Source: Nectonema munidae
Taxonomy: Eukaryota; Nematomorpha; Nectonematoida; Nectonematidae
Length of the DNA: 64,000 bases
NCBI GenBank assembly: GCA_030549495.1
Contig: JAUIRK010000855.1
Location: forward strand, 1,799,501-1,863,500
Reading direction: 5' to 3'
The notes under the pieces are model-generated. The model saw nothing but the letters and a program-made list of their open reading frames with translations. It had not been told where the DNA came from and did not search any database. Below are positions 36,119-48,600 of the stretch, one piece after another. Numbering within the stretch: the stretch's first letter is position 1; the number at the start of each line of letters is the position of its first letter. The position numbers and the translations under genes are program-made.

Positions 36119-36180
36119 TAACCCTGAGTAGTTTTCCTTTCTGACTAGTGTATCATATATGATACATAAACAATTTTATC
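36119..36180 (+). mobile_element. left half of an M1 MITE split by hAT copy 2
   Basis: CTTTCTGACTAGTGTATCAT onward matches the M1 copy at 18534. The right half with CTTCTGCTTTTTCTGG and GGGTTAA continues after the hAT at 39237-39310. Confidence 0.7.
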
Positions 36181-37465
36181 CAGATGCGCACATCCTCAAA
36201 ATTATTGGGGCGAATTTTTTTGTTGCAATTTTCAATATTAGTGATCTGGAAATACCACCGGAGACTAAATATTCAAGCAATCCTTTAAAATAGAGTCTAT
36301 TCAGCGCATACCTAAATTTTTAAGACTACTTTATATTTTTCTACAAAATTGGTGAAATTTAAATAGTATACTTCCAGCGAAAATATTTTAATTAAATGCA
36401 TATCGAATATACACTAGTTTAAAAAAATCCAAAATTGTTGGGGGAGGGGGGGGCAATAAGCTTTTCATTTGAAAATGAAATAGTTTATCAGGCACATTAC
36501 AGGAATTGATGAAAGGATATTTGATTCATAGAGAAAACAACTGAAAACAAATAACTAACGGTTGGATAGTTTTATATGAGTGAATGTAGTCTGGAGGCAA
36601 AGAGTCTACTAGACACTCTGTGATGTTTATATGAAAAAAATGTGATTGATTCAGGGGCGCACATCCTTGAAATTATTGGAATATGGGGCGAACTTTCAAG
36701 CGTCTTCCAAAAAAGAACAAATTTTTCTGAATTCTTACTCTTGTCTATTCTATTTCATTCTTAATTAAGCTTAATGTAAACTTTAACCCCCGCCCTATTA
36801 AGCTTAACGTCAACAATGAATTAAGACTTATAAATAGCAACATGCATAAACAAACTTTCTCCCTTCAAATAGATGTGCACCATCTCCAAATTATATGCAG
36901 AAAGGGGGCAAAGATATCAATTAACAATAAAAAAAATGGAATGAAAAAAACATTCATTAATTTTCAGTTGTTCCATTTCTTCTTCCTAAAAATGAAAAAA
37001 TGCTTTATTGCGAAAAATAAATTTAAAAAAACACATCCAAATTACTTAACTTTTCTGAGGTAATTTCTATCAAAAATGTAAAACAGAACTAAAGTTGGAA
37101 AATTTGGTATTAGAATTTTTTCATTCTTTTTAGTGTATAAGAAGAAGAAGTGTAAGTTAGTTAAACTCTCAAAAAAGGGCATAAAATAGAGATAAAATTG
37201 TGCAAACAAAAATCAAACAATAAATTTTGCATTACTTCATTTTTCTCAGCATCGTTCAAAAATAGTTTAAAAGCTAAATTGATGCAAGCTACAAAAAGTA
37301 AAATAACTTTTAACATTTTGCAATGATTTGTCTTTTATAATAACTTTTAAGGAAAAAAAGTCTATCAAAAAAAGTTATAGAGCTTCAACAAAAACTAAAA
37401 AAATTTTTACAGCATAACTTAAGTTTTTTGAAAACTAATTTGACGTATCCCCTACAGCATACTCT

Positions 37466-37620
37466 ATGGGTGGTATGGCAGGATGGTTGAGATGATGGAC
37501 TCAGCACGGAAGCCTCTGGATTCGATTCCTCATCGATACCAATTTGTTCATAGTTTGGCATAAGCGGTACATCAGTCCTTTGTCAATGAAAACACACCCA
37601 CTGTACCTTTACGTTACCTT
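37466..37620 (+). repeat. tRNA-derived SINE, family C, inside hAT copy 2
   Basis: Counterpart of 15247-15413 with a few substitutions, at the same site within the host hAT element. Confidence 0.65.
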
Positions 37621-38670
37621 TTACTCAAAATAAAAAATTTGCTATATAATTAACATGAAAGAGAAAGGAGACAAAATAAACTAATAAAGCAATTTTCACT
37701 ATTTTAAAATGAAACTGTCTGTTCCCAGAATAATTTCAAAATAATAGGAGGCATAAAAAATGAGATAGTTTATTCGATATTTTCAAGTTTTTATAAGCAG
37801 CAAAAGCCAACGTTGAAGTAGCTAACCCTTATGGGGTGATTTGGTAACGCTTGTATTTTTTACATTTTGTAAGGAATCATAGTATACAAAAAATGGTAGT
37901 TTAATGACTTTTCATAAAATTATTTAAGTCTAAGAACATAAAATCATTAAAAAAACTATTTAAACAAATATAAATCATAAAAATCATAGTTTACGAGAAT
38001 AAGAAAATCATTGCGTTTTTTTTTTTACTATTTCTGTCTACAAATAAAATTCTGACAGCTGTCATAAATATATCAAGTACATTTTTAACAACTGAAACAT
38101 TTTGTTTCGATATTATATTTTTATTATAATAATCAACAAATTTTCTTAAAAAAATGATTTAATTAATTATGTACAGTGTTACTTACAAAATTTAACAATC
38201 AAACATTATAAAAAATATCTGCTCAAATATTAAACAATTAGAATATTTTTGCTTTTAAACTGAATAGCTAGTTCAAATATTCATTCCTAATTAGCTATTG
38301 AAAAAAAATTTCTTGACTTGAAAAAAATTAAAGTTTTCAAATGTAACAAACGTACTGATAAAGTTTAAAATGACCTTTGTTGAAAAAAAATTTTTAACGC
38401 GAGTCTGACAATATTCATTGATATAAAATTGTAACGATTGAAAACTATTTTTCTCATTTAAAAACAAATTTTCGTTTTTGCAAAATGTTTGGTGTATTGA
38501 TGGAACTAAATTTTTACCAAAAATCTCTTTGATTAATTTGAATAGCTGAACTCTGGCATCATGAAAAAAGGTTCTGAAAATATTGAGCTTATATTCCGCT
38601 AAAAACTAGTTTCTAATGAGATAAAATAGAATTATTTTTAATTTAACTCTAAATACAAGTTAGAGAGAAG

Positions 38671-38743
38671 CAGTGGCATAGCCAGAAAAATGCACAATTT
38701 AAAAACTTGAGCAACATTATTTATACATAATACTACGCCACTG
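38671..38743 (+). mobile_element. small hAT MITE nested in hAT copy 2 (internally deleted)
   Basis: Ends CAGTGGCATAGCC and CTACGCCACTG with a perfect GAGAGAAG duplication (38663-38670, 38744-38751). About 120 bases shorter than its counterpart in copy 1. Confidence 0.75.
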
Positions 38744-39236
38744 GAGAGAAGAGAGCTGAATGAGATAGGAGGAGAGCTTGAGTGATTGAGTTTTAGCAGA
38801 GAAAGCAGAAGAGAAAAACAGAGAAGGAGACAGAAAGAGAAATAGAATCATTGTGGCCAAAGAAGATGAGAAAATCTAGTGGATCAACAACATGTGTTTG
38901 CTCAAAAATACTACAAAGAGGAAACACTGTGATAAACATTGCTTACTTATTGTGTGCATATTGAAACAATGGATTACATCGTTTGTAAAATATTTTTGAT
39001 AGGAATTTCAGAGCAACTTGGCGTGATGTTTGACTCCAAAGTCTTCATTCCCTCTTTTATTCTCTTATCTTACATTATCATGTATTCGAATGACCATTAC
39101 ATCCTATAATGCGATCATCATTCATGTTTTATAAACAAGCAGCAACTCTTACTTATAGAAAATTATTGGGGGGGGGGGGGGGGGGGGGCGCCCCGGGACC
39201 GGACAAAAGCTTTCCCTTTCCGGATGTGCGCCACTG

Positions 39237-39310
39237 ATTTTACCGTGGTCTGCTTTTTTAAATAGTTTTGTATATGAATCTTCTGCTTTTTCTGGTAATG
39301 GAAGGGTTAA
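39237..39310 (+). mobile_element. right half of the M1 MITE split by hAT copy 2
   Basis: Matches the right part of 18534-18662 and ends GGGTTAA. Joined in order with 36119-36180 it gives one element interrupted by the hAT. Confidence 0.7.
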
Positions 39311-40077
39311 ACAAGGTCTGCTGAGTTGGACATTTCATTCCGACTTACTACGACGAAATCATGTCCCTTTCTCTTGATGATGATTGATACACTGATTACG
39401 CAGTATTACCAAATAGGTCTTGAAGTTTTTACTTATTTAGCACCAAATCGTTCTTCTGATTTCAAATAAAGAGGAGCCGGCTCCATATGCTCACAACTTT
39501 TTTCATTCTACTTAAAAAATTGAAAGCTTACTCTCACTGCTATATTTTATTGTATTCCGATTCTGACTCCTATCGCCTCTCAACCAACCCTTTTGTGGGA
39601 AGGGGTGGAGATGTCTTATTATTTATCTTTGTCCATTCTATTCGAAAGTATAGGGTGATAATTTTTCGTGTAATTATTCTAGTTTACTACTCTCGCAAAC
39701 TACGGAGCAACTAAATAACAAATCTGAAGTCAAAGATCTTAAAGGGACTGGAATTTAATGAATGAAAAGTATTTAATGAAATGTGCCATGTTTTGATGCC
39801 ATGAAACAAGTTGTGATCAATTTGAATTGCATATTCTTAAAATACCTAAATGAAACTTGGGAAGAAGCTTTCGAAAACTCAGGATATTACTTCACTTCTC
39901 GTTTTACCAATTTCGACAAAATTTTGGCGCCAAATTTACCATTTCAAAGTAATTCACTATAACCAATAAGAAATGTGTTACCCTGACTAGTTTTTTACTG
40001 CTGAACTCTATTGATACCTCTGTCGAAGAAAATAACGATCCGAGCGATGATCTTCCAATTTGTTCCACTTTCTAGAG

Positions 40078-40508
40078 CAGTAGTGTCTAACGTTTTTTAC
40101 ACTGTGGCACCTTTGGAAACTTTGCGGATCTCACATATGATAAAATCTAATATTTTAGTAGTTTTTTAGTTTAAATACAAATAATTTTTATACTAAAATC
40201 TTTGCGTCAATATAACTTAACAAAAGCATTGCGTACAAACATACATTAAATTTGTAAAAATATTATTAGATAGTATGAAAATAAGAGAAAAGAAAAGTAA
40301 ATATAAGTAAGTATGAGATAGGTATAGTTAGATTATCTCTAATTTCTTGGATTTTAGATTTCTCGCCAAAATGTTTACAAAGTTAGAGACTCTCTACACT
40401 TATTGTGTTGGGATAATAAACTCTGAGAAAAATTTATTATAAATATATTTTCCGGAACCCTTCAACGAATCTTATGGCACCCATATGTGCAGGGGAACAC
40501 CTGTGATC
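40078..40508 (+). mobile_element. probable hAT MITE remnant
   Basis: Starts CAGTAGTGTCTAACG after TTCTAGAG and ends GGGGAACACCTGTG. The termini are imperfect inverted repeats; no clear target duplication. The flanks could once have been one reading frame (...DPSDDLPICSTF / STEDDSDQHFNSW...), not recognised. Confidence 0.45.
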
Positions 40509-40702
40509 CAAGCCTTGTTGACAAATTCTCTACCGAAGATGACTCCGACCAACATTTTAATTCCTGGAATCAATATAAACACGAGAATAAGTGTTTTCGT
40601 CAGGGCTAGAAAATAAAACTACCTTCATCTTTAAAAGCCTGGAAGTTTCGCTCTTTTAGACATCACTTTTCTTAGATTCACCATCTGTCTCGCCACTTCA
40701 AT

Positions 40703-41742
40703 AGGGATTGCACCCCGAAGGCTTTTTTTCCCTCCCCGGGAAGCGGGGACCCTGAAGTAAATTTTTTCTCACCCCAGGGACAGCGCGCACATCCTCAAAA
40801 TTATTGGGGGTCGAATTTTTTTTGCAATTTTCAAAATTAGTGATCTGGAATACCACCGAAGACCAAATATTCAAGCAATCCTTTAAAATAGAGTGTATTC
40901 AGCGCATACCTAAATTTATAAGACTACTTTATATTTTTCTACAAAATTGGTGAAATTTAAATAGTATACTTCCAGCGAAAATATTTTAATTAAATGCATA
41001 TCGAATATACACTAGTTTAAAAAAATCCAAAATAGTTTGGGGGGTGGGGCGAATAAACTTTTCATTTGAAAATGAAGTAGTCTATCAGGCACACTACAGG
41101 AATTGATGAAAGGATATTTGATTGATAGAGAAAACAACTGAAAACAAATAACTGAATGTTGGAGAGTTTTATATGAGTGAATGTAGTCTGAAGGAAAAGA
41201 GTCTACTAGACACCCTACGATGTTTATACGGAAAAAATGTGATTGATTCAGGGACCCACATCCTTGAAATTATTGGAATAGGGGGCGGACTTTCAAGCGT
41301 CTTCCAAAAAAGACTACAAATTTTTCTGAATTCCTACTACTCTCTTGTCCATTCTATTTCATACTAAAATTTTGAAATGATTTATTCAAAATTGTTCAAA
41401 TAATAAAATTTTAAAAACAATAATCCTGAGAGAATTTCATCCTTCAATCTATTTCCGATCTTGGATTTAAAATAATCCATTGAAGAAAACACTCTTTCAG
41501 GATAATACATAAAAGAAATAATACAAATAGCTTTGGAATGCACATAATACATAAATACCACCACATTATCTATCTCATATAATGTAAAAATATGATTATA
41601 ACTGTGAATTTAATCTTGTATTTTTCCCCCGCGGAAAAAACAGATTTTCCCCAAGGAGCGGGGAGGCTTTTTTTCTGCTTTTCCCCGGGGAGACGAGGAT
41701 GGGGTCCTCGGAGTGCAATCTCTACGTGTTTAACGAGTTTTT
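40703..41742. mobile_element. hAT-related composite, copy 3
   Basis: From about 40789 it repeats the left ~590 bases of hAT copies 1 and 2, including the internal second end shared with copy 2, and stops matching near 41365. The block is bracketed by an imperfect inverted repeat (GATTGCACCCCGAAGGC at 40709 and its counterpart ending GAGTGCAATC near 41738), so it may lie inside a different element. It carries a transposase C-terminal fragment on the minus strand. Confidence 0.6.
41382..41564 (-). pseudogene. hAT transposase C-terminal (dimerisation) fragment
   Basis: The peptide segment YPERVFSSMDYFKSKIGNRL followed by KDEILSGLLFLK has the ER-FS-M--K-K--NRL-DE-L--LL pattern of the hATC dimerisation domain. 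Only about 60 residues remain and the catalytic part is absent. It lies within copy 3, so the autonomous relatives may carry their gene in this orientation. Confidence 0.6.
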
Positions 41743-44700
41743 ATAAAACTTAAAGATTTAAACTTTAAAAAAAAATTTTTTTTTAAACTGAAAGCGTTAA
41801 TCGAAAGGAATACTTTTCAGAGAAAATTAAAAAATGGCGAGAGGGAGGGGCGGAGGCAAAATGCTTCGAAATTTGAGCTGAGGATGCCGAGTTTAAGGAT
41901 TTGTGCCTTCTTGATCCAAAATTCAATTACAGGCAATGAATAGTGAATTTTATTTTCAAACTCTAACCTTACCACAAGAAGAACACTGTAACAGTAGTGT
42001 AACAAGAAATTAGAATCGCCTTCTATGTGAAACTCCATTGAAAATGGAATCAAACGATCAGTTGGAAAAATTTTTGTGCTCAAAACTTCCAAAACTCTTT
42101 AATTTCTTGTATTCTTTTAACTCGTGTGTTGTTCCGTCTCAAACGCGCATCTCAAAGTAAACGTTTGCATATATTAATTCACAAATAGACGGCTTCACGA
42201 TAAACGTTTATTTTTAAAGCAAACACTTTCAATGCGTTAGCAAGAAATTTATGATTTGAATTCGGAAATGGAGTGCACCCTGATTAAGGTTTTTTTTTTA
42301 AATTTTAAGGCATAGTCTTTTAGATAACTTAATTTTTAAAGCAACATAAACAATCTGATCAACCATATTAAAAAGGAAATATAGAAATGACGCGTTTTAT
42401 ATTTTTTTTTCCCAAGAACTAGTTAGCACTTTGACTTCTCCAATCAAAAAGCAAAATATCTGAAAATTTTTACACCGCCTTTCAGAAGTGATTTTTCTTT
42501 TATCTGGATTCACCTCCGAATTTGGCCCGTTTAGATCCTATGTTTGCGGTGTCTCTTAAAATTTACGCTGACATATGTTTAATTTTGTTGGCGTGGAAAA
42601 GTGCCTGACTGACTACAAAGAATGTTACCGACACTTCTTCATCACGTTCTATATATGTCTTTTTTATGTTCCGAAACAAATTTATTCAACTGCTCCCCTA
42701 CTAACAAAACATGGGAAATAAAATGAATACGATTACCCCCCTCCCCCCCCCCCCCCCCCTCTCCCTATTAACAAAACCATAAAAAGGACCTATTGGTGAT
42801 TTTAAGTTATTCTATAAATATAAATGAATGGGCGTGAGAGCACACAAATTTTACACATTTTTTGCATGTTTCAAATTTGTATTTACAGGCAAGCGGATGT
42901 AAAAGCATAGGAGGTAGCTAGCTAGCTGCTAGCTATCTAGACTATCTATCTTCAACACTTTTCACTTCTCTCCCTTTACTAATGATGCAACAACACTTCT
43001 GTTGGCGAAGAAGATTTTGCTTTGTAACAAAGTTTGCTGTGAAGTTGAGTTGACAAATTTGTACCATTTTCAAAGGTGTGTGTGTGTGTGCGCGTGCAAA
43101 ATATATATATATATATATGTATGTTTGCCTGGAGTCACAGCATTGATATTAATAATCATTTTTTAGCTTTGTCAAGTACACGCTGTCTTTCCTCTTCAAA
43201 GCATTCTCTTTGCCTCTTGACAATTTTTGCTTCTTGTTTTCTTGAGATTTACAAATTCTGCATGCTTCAGAAAACAGCTCCTCCAATCAAAACGTGTAGG
43301 AGAGGGTAGGGAAAAGGGACTGTCTATGTATTCACTGGGAAAGTGTACTTTTTGGGTGTGATATTGTGTTTTACATTAAAATTTTGTACCGTGATTGGCT
43401 GATTTCTTACGTTTTGGGTTTCTTAGTCGTTGGAGACGAAGATTTTAATTGTAGTTTGAGTTGGAGTCTGTTTTTTTTTAAGTTTTTTTTAATCATGAAA
43501 AAAAAGTGTACTTTTTTGTAAGCATATGCAAAAATGAATCAAGTTTTTAAGTTTTTGCTATCTCTATAACTACTTGGAGGCGTAGTTGGATATTTTTGCT
43601 GTAACTCTGCTGCATTCGTACTTTTACTTCATGACGAATTTGTTCAATAACTGTTATACCCAGGGTTGTGGATATGGAATGAAGACTCTCCCCCATTTGG
43701 CATTTTGCAACTGTCACTCTCCATTTACGCAAAAAAAAATTTTTTTAACAACGATGACAATTTTAGATAGTCATTGAAAGATTTCCTGAATCTTAGACAA
43801 TTCTGCTCTAGAGTTGCAAGCAAAATGTTTGATCCATTTTCTTCAACATAATTTATTAAAATGTTCAATTGCTTTATATTTGTAGTTTAGTTTCTTTCTT
43901 GTATTGTCTTCAAAATGATTTTTAATTTATTGCCTATAAGCTTTTTTCCAAAGGTATTTTTTGGGTTTAAATTTTTTTCCTAAAAACTTTCTACCCACAA
44001 ACTGAGTTTTGCTTCTTTGCAAAGAAATTTTGACGTAAAATAAAAAAAGTTCATTCTTTAATTTGATTCAATTTTTCAGCCTTTTTCTTTGGGTTGCAAA
44101 AATACAAGATTTGGACTAAAATCGTAAACATTTTTATATCGCAACGTTGCACAGAAAAAAGAGCTTCTATGATTTTATATTTTATTCATTTTTTATAGTA
44201 GGATTTATCGTATGTATTTTCCACTCTATAGCCTATATGAGTTTTGTTGAAATTGCCATTTTTTTTTTTACGTACTTTGGGATCCAAAGTCGAAGTGTTG
44301 AACATTTTCCTTCCGAATCCGCATCTCTGCCTGCCAATGCCATTGGCTTCGAACTAGCAAGCAAACGAAAGCAACAAGATACGATTACAAAAATAGAGAA
44401 AATAATTTGCTTTCAAAGCATGCAAAAATGCCAGGCACATACTTTTTCTAGCAGTCGTAGAGACAGAGAGAGTTACTGATGTTTCTGAAAGAGTTTTCCC
44501 GAGAAATTGGAAATTAGACACCGATCTCTCGACATTTTCCCCGAGAAAATAGAACGAAAATTTGTTCAATGACAAAATGACATGTGTGTCTTTGTTCTCG
44601 ATTTTATTTCCTTTTACATTCAAAGTGCATAGCTCCCACCCCCATTCGAACGAGTAAGATGATGATTGCTGGAGGTGGTGCCTCTGTGTATAATCTATCT

Positions 44701-44819
44701 ACACTACATCTTGCAAATAATCTTTTTTTAATAGCAATAACAATGCTTATTATTTGAAGTGTCTTCAAATTTTTGCTAATTTTACAAGTGTTCACCTTGT
44801 AGCATCTAAATATATACTA

Positions 44820-45191
44820 CATTTTACTACACACACATAACAGCACTTCTTTCTTTCACTGACATCTCTCCATCGTCGTCACTTCTACACACTCAGCATC
44901 TTCTGAAGTAAGCGTTTACTGGGTGACGATGAATAGAGCCAGATTCCACCACTCATCACGCTTTCGTGCACTAACATAAGTGTACGCACACGCCTGCCTC
45001 ACCACACAGCCAACCACAAGCAAGAACCACCACGATAATAATAATAATAGCAATAGCAGCGAAACATTTTCACACACACTCACTCACTCACTTATCTTTT
45101 TCTACAAAATTCGCCATCTGCGCGCCACCTTGCTTCTTCAGTCAGTAGTAGCAATGAATTCTGCTTCTTCTTCTTCCCTTTCACTTTTAGA
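44820..45191 (+). promoter_or_regulatory. probable leader/promoter region of the BTBD17-like gene
   Basis: C/T-rich and CA-rich stretch, unlike the AT-rich surroundings, immediately upstream of the first ATG. The frame stays open through it. A donor-like GTAAGC follows CTTCTGAA near 44907, so a spliced 5' untranslated exon is possible. No TATA box could be singled out. Confidence 0.3.
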
Positions 45192-45647
45192 ATGTGTGAC
45201 AGAGAAGTTTACCTGCGCCGTCCTCCTCTCTCCTCCAACTTATCAGCTGTTCACAATTTGACATCAGCACCTGTCATCACCCTCCTGCAGAGTAGAGCCA
45301 CTTTGTCTGACCACACCCAAGAAAGTCCTTCTTCTGCTTCCTCCTCTTTCACGATTCGAAATCGCGAATTTCTTACCGCAACTTCGATTTCCGACCTCAA
45401 AATTCGCGCCACCAAGCGAAGTTTGTCGAGTGGCGGGAAAGAGGTCAATCGGAATTCGAACACGAGTTTGTCCGCTTCGCCCTTTTCCGCAAGTTCCTCC
45501 CTCTCTAACTTCATCTCTGTGTTTGCTAGTGGTGGGGCTATGAACTCCTCTACCCTTGAATTCAACAATCACTGTGACAACGAAGTTTTCATGTCTTGTC
45601 TGGATTCTGAAAATTTTGAATATCAGTGTGTTGGAAATGCTGCTCAG
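45192..45647 (+). CDS. BTBD17-like gene, exon 1 (Ser-rich N-terminus)
   Basis: ATG at 45192 is the first in-frame Met of a frame that stays open upstream through a C/T-rich leader; ends in phase 0 (CAG|GTTTGT). 152 codons, basic and Ser-rich, no signal peptide, ending EYQCVGNAAQ. GC content is well above the surroundings. Two minus-strand frames over it are shadows. Confidence 0.75.
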
Positions 45648-48600
45648 GTTTGTTTTTTATAACATTTTTTTGTAGAATTGTTAAAATTTTTATGTATTAG
45701 AATTAGATGTATGAAATGCGTTGCTTTCGCTGATAGGGGGCGTAAGTAAGGTTGGTTAGGTACTGGGCTTCGATAACTCAAGGTCTTGGGTTCGATCCCG
45801 CATCAAGCCCACTTTCTCATAGTTCGATACAAGCGGCGCAATTGTGCCTTCTTGATTAAAACACCCCACTGTACCTTTAATCATCTTCTAAAATTTTGGA
45901 ATATTTATCTTAAAAAATTAATTAAATTTTTCTTACTTACTGAGCAATTAATATGGAAATTAGCGTGATTTTTAACTTTATATATTTGGAAGATCCTAAA
46001 TGTTATAAAAAATTTCATGTAACGAAAAAACTTGAAACTCTAGAACAGTGCTTCTCAACTTCATCCCCATGTAGATCCCCAAGGAGTCCACAATATTTTT
46101 AGAGGGGTCCATATAAAAATATTTCAAATTGGAGGTCCACGAAATTTTGTAAAGGGTCCATATAAAAAAGCATCCAAGTTCTAGGCTCTCAGACTCTACT
46201 TTTAGATTTTGCGTGGATTGAAAGTAAAGAAATTATTCTTACTTATTCAGATGTCTTTGATAAATAAAACCAGTAAAAAATAAAGAGTCTACAAAAATTT
46301 TTTAGATCTAGAAAATTTGGTTCTTGGAAGAATATTTGAGAGTTATCCAGATTTATACTCATGTAAAAAATGATTTTAATAACATCTTGTTATGTATATT
46401 CCACGAAACTTGAGTATAAACGCGATCATGTGCGATAGAAGAATGCCAATGAAACTAAAAGCAAGGATTTACACAGCAATTGTCACACCAGTTCTAACTT
46501 GAAGATGCTTAGAAAAAATGATGGGGGTCACGTTGAGAGAGAGAAAAAAAGAAATGAGGAAGTGAGAAGAAAGCTGCTTCTTGGTTTGGACATCTTTAAA
46601 GGAAGAAACAAGACGATGTCGTGCGCCAAGCTATCGAGAAGAAGGTGAGTGGGAAAAGGAGTAGAGGGAGGGAGACAGCGTAAAAGATGGAAGGACGGAC
46701 TGATGGAGCAACTGAAGCAGCTTGGACTGACCGAAGAGGATGCGCAGGACAGGAAAAAATGGAGAGAGTGGATCTCAGCCACCGACCCCCAGCTTGGGGA
46801 CAAGGTGTAGTCAAATTCCACGAATATTTAAACAAAATTCGAACACTTTTTTTCTTTATTAAATTATTCTATAATCCGTTTTTATATTACATATGCCTTT
46901 TTCGTCCATGATCTCTTTGAGTGGGATTAAATTTCAAGGTTTACTAAAAATACATTTATTATTTAAAAATTGATACAATATGATTTTGAAGGAAAAACTT
47001 TGGAGACAATAAACAGGACAAAAATTTGATTTGAAAGCGAATGTTTAAGAACGTTGTTTTGTAGATTGAAGCCACCAAACCCAACACATGACTTCTTCAA
47101 ACACCTTTTTTAAAAAGGATGAAAAATATGCTTTTGGATTGTTTAGCAAATTCCTACATTTTAAAAATAATATGTGAAGCCTGAGGGCTATATAATAATT
47201 ATAGAATGATTATAATCATTGAGAGATAAAAAAAATAAGGGCTCGATAATAACAGTTCCAAAATACTCTCCCATAGTCTAAAAATTAGCGTTATCAGAGT
47301 TGGCGTCAAAATTTTGGGAAAGCAAAGGGTCATAGTCGATTTTTAGACGAAATTAGGGGTCAGGAGGGTAAAGCCTTTGAATATGCATATACTGTAATGT
47401 GCATTTGGAGTTGAAGTTTTATAAGTGCTACCGAACGTGATCAGTCGGTCCAATTCGTGTGAGCTTAACAGTCGGTTTGCGCAAAAATTTACTCTTGGCA
47501 CCCGTGGATGCCCATATAATTTAGTTTGGGCTTGGGGTGGGAACGCTTGGCGCTACACAAATTCAGCGTTTTTCAAACTGTGGGTCGCGTGAAAAATAAA
47601 ATGGGTCATGACAAAAAAGAAAGGACATATAAATAAATATAATAAATATAATAAATAAAAGGCCGAATAAATGATGAACCTAGTGAACGTAGTTTGTCTT
47701 ATTACACCTAAGTATTATGGGTCGTGATGCAAACCGTGGTCCTTGCTATGGGCCGCAGTAAAAAAAGTTTGAAAAAGGCTGCTCTAGTCGACACCCTGTT
47801 ATTGTACGTGTTTAATGAAAATGACTGCTTGCCATACTGCAATAGTTTGATAAAATTCTTCTTCTTCAAAATTTTCAAAAATTTTCCTTTAAGGAAAAAT
47901 GCGCGTTTACTGTTTACAGCGACTTTATCGATGATAAAACGCCATTTTAAAATTTGCCTCGAGATGAGGAGATTAAGTACATCACTCTCAATTTTTTAAT
48001 TTGAGCGGGAAAGCACCCGCAAGCTCTTTTAAAACTTATTAGTCTGTGGATATCCTTGAAGAATTCGAATGTACTACTTGTAGAGTTTTCTTTTCTTTGA
48101 CACTTAATTGAAATTCATTGTATCATTTTCCGCAAAGGCACGGAATAAAGTGTAATTTGTACAAGTAAAAGTAACATAAATGCATTCCAAAGAGATTGGA
48201 TCGACTCAGAATAGTGATCTAGAAGCAGTAGTGGGATTCAGCCGATTCGCACCGGTTCGTTAGAACTGTCTCATTTAATTTTGTGAGTTTGGCGAACCGA
48301 CTAGTCACTGTCTGTAGTCTTCTGCCTCTCATCCGGAAAGAATCGAAACTGTTGGCACGATACGCTTTCTTAGTGATTTAGTGCTGATACATAAAGACTT
48401 TAGACCTTCATGTTTTTAGGTTAATTTATTTATCTATATAGTACAGACTGTACAGTAAAATAAGCACCCACAACATCATCATAATGATGCTTGTTTAAGC
48501 ATTATTTTAAAATTTTATTGGAAAATAATCAAAATTGACTAACTTTTTTTTAACAGAACCAACTGACAAAAAATTTCAATCCCACTACTGTCTAGAAGTA

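Larger units (their letters stand above)
36181..39236 (+). mobile_element. non-autonomous hAT element, ~3.1 kb, copy 2
   Basis: Ends CAGATGCGCACATCC and GGATGTGCGCCACTG; 8-bp duplication ATTTTATC/ATTTTACC. Collinear with copy 1 but without the two fold-back insertions. It has ~550 extra bases from about 36654, beginning with a second CAGGGGCGCACATCC end. A G-run of about 20 lies at 39170-39188. It inserted into a TTAA-type MITE whose halves remain at 36119-36180 and 39237-39310. Confidence 0.85.
29677..45191. other. transposon-rich spacer between UBXN4 and the BTBD17-like gene
   Basis: Divergent promoters at each end. Between them lie an M2 MITE, the piggyBac and Tigger remnants, SINEs of families A, B and C, hAT copies 2 and 3, smaller hAT MITEs, a C-run near 42739-42758 and a (TG)n(AT)n tract at 43075-43122. 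Frames at 41817-42092 (minus) and 44147-44479 (plus) are open but unlike any protein I know. Confidence 0.6.

Noticed and set aside
45251-45572. Two minus-strand frames of over 100 residues
   Set aside because: Shadows of BTBD17-like exon 1, whose composition and splice phase support the plus strand.
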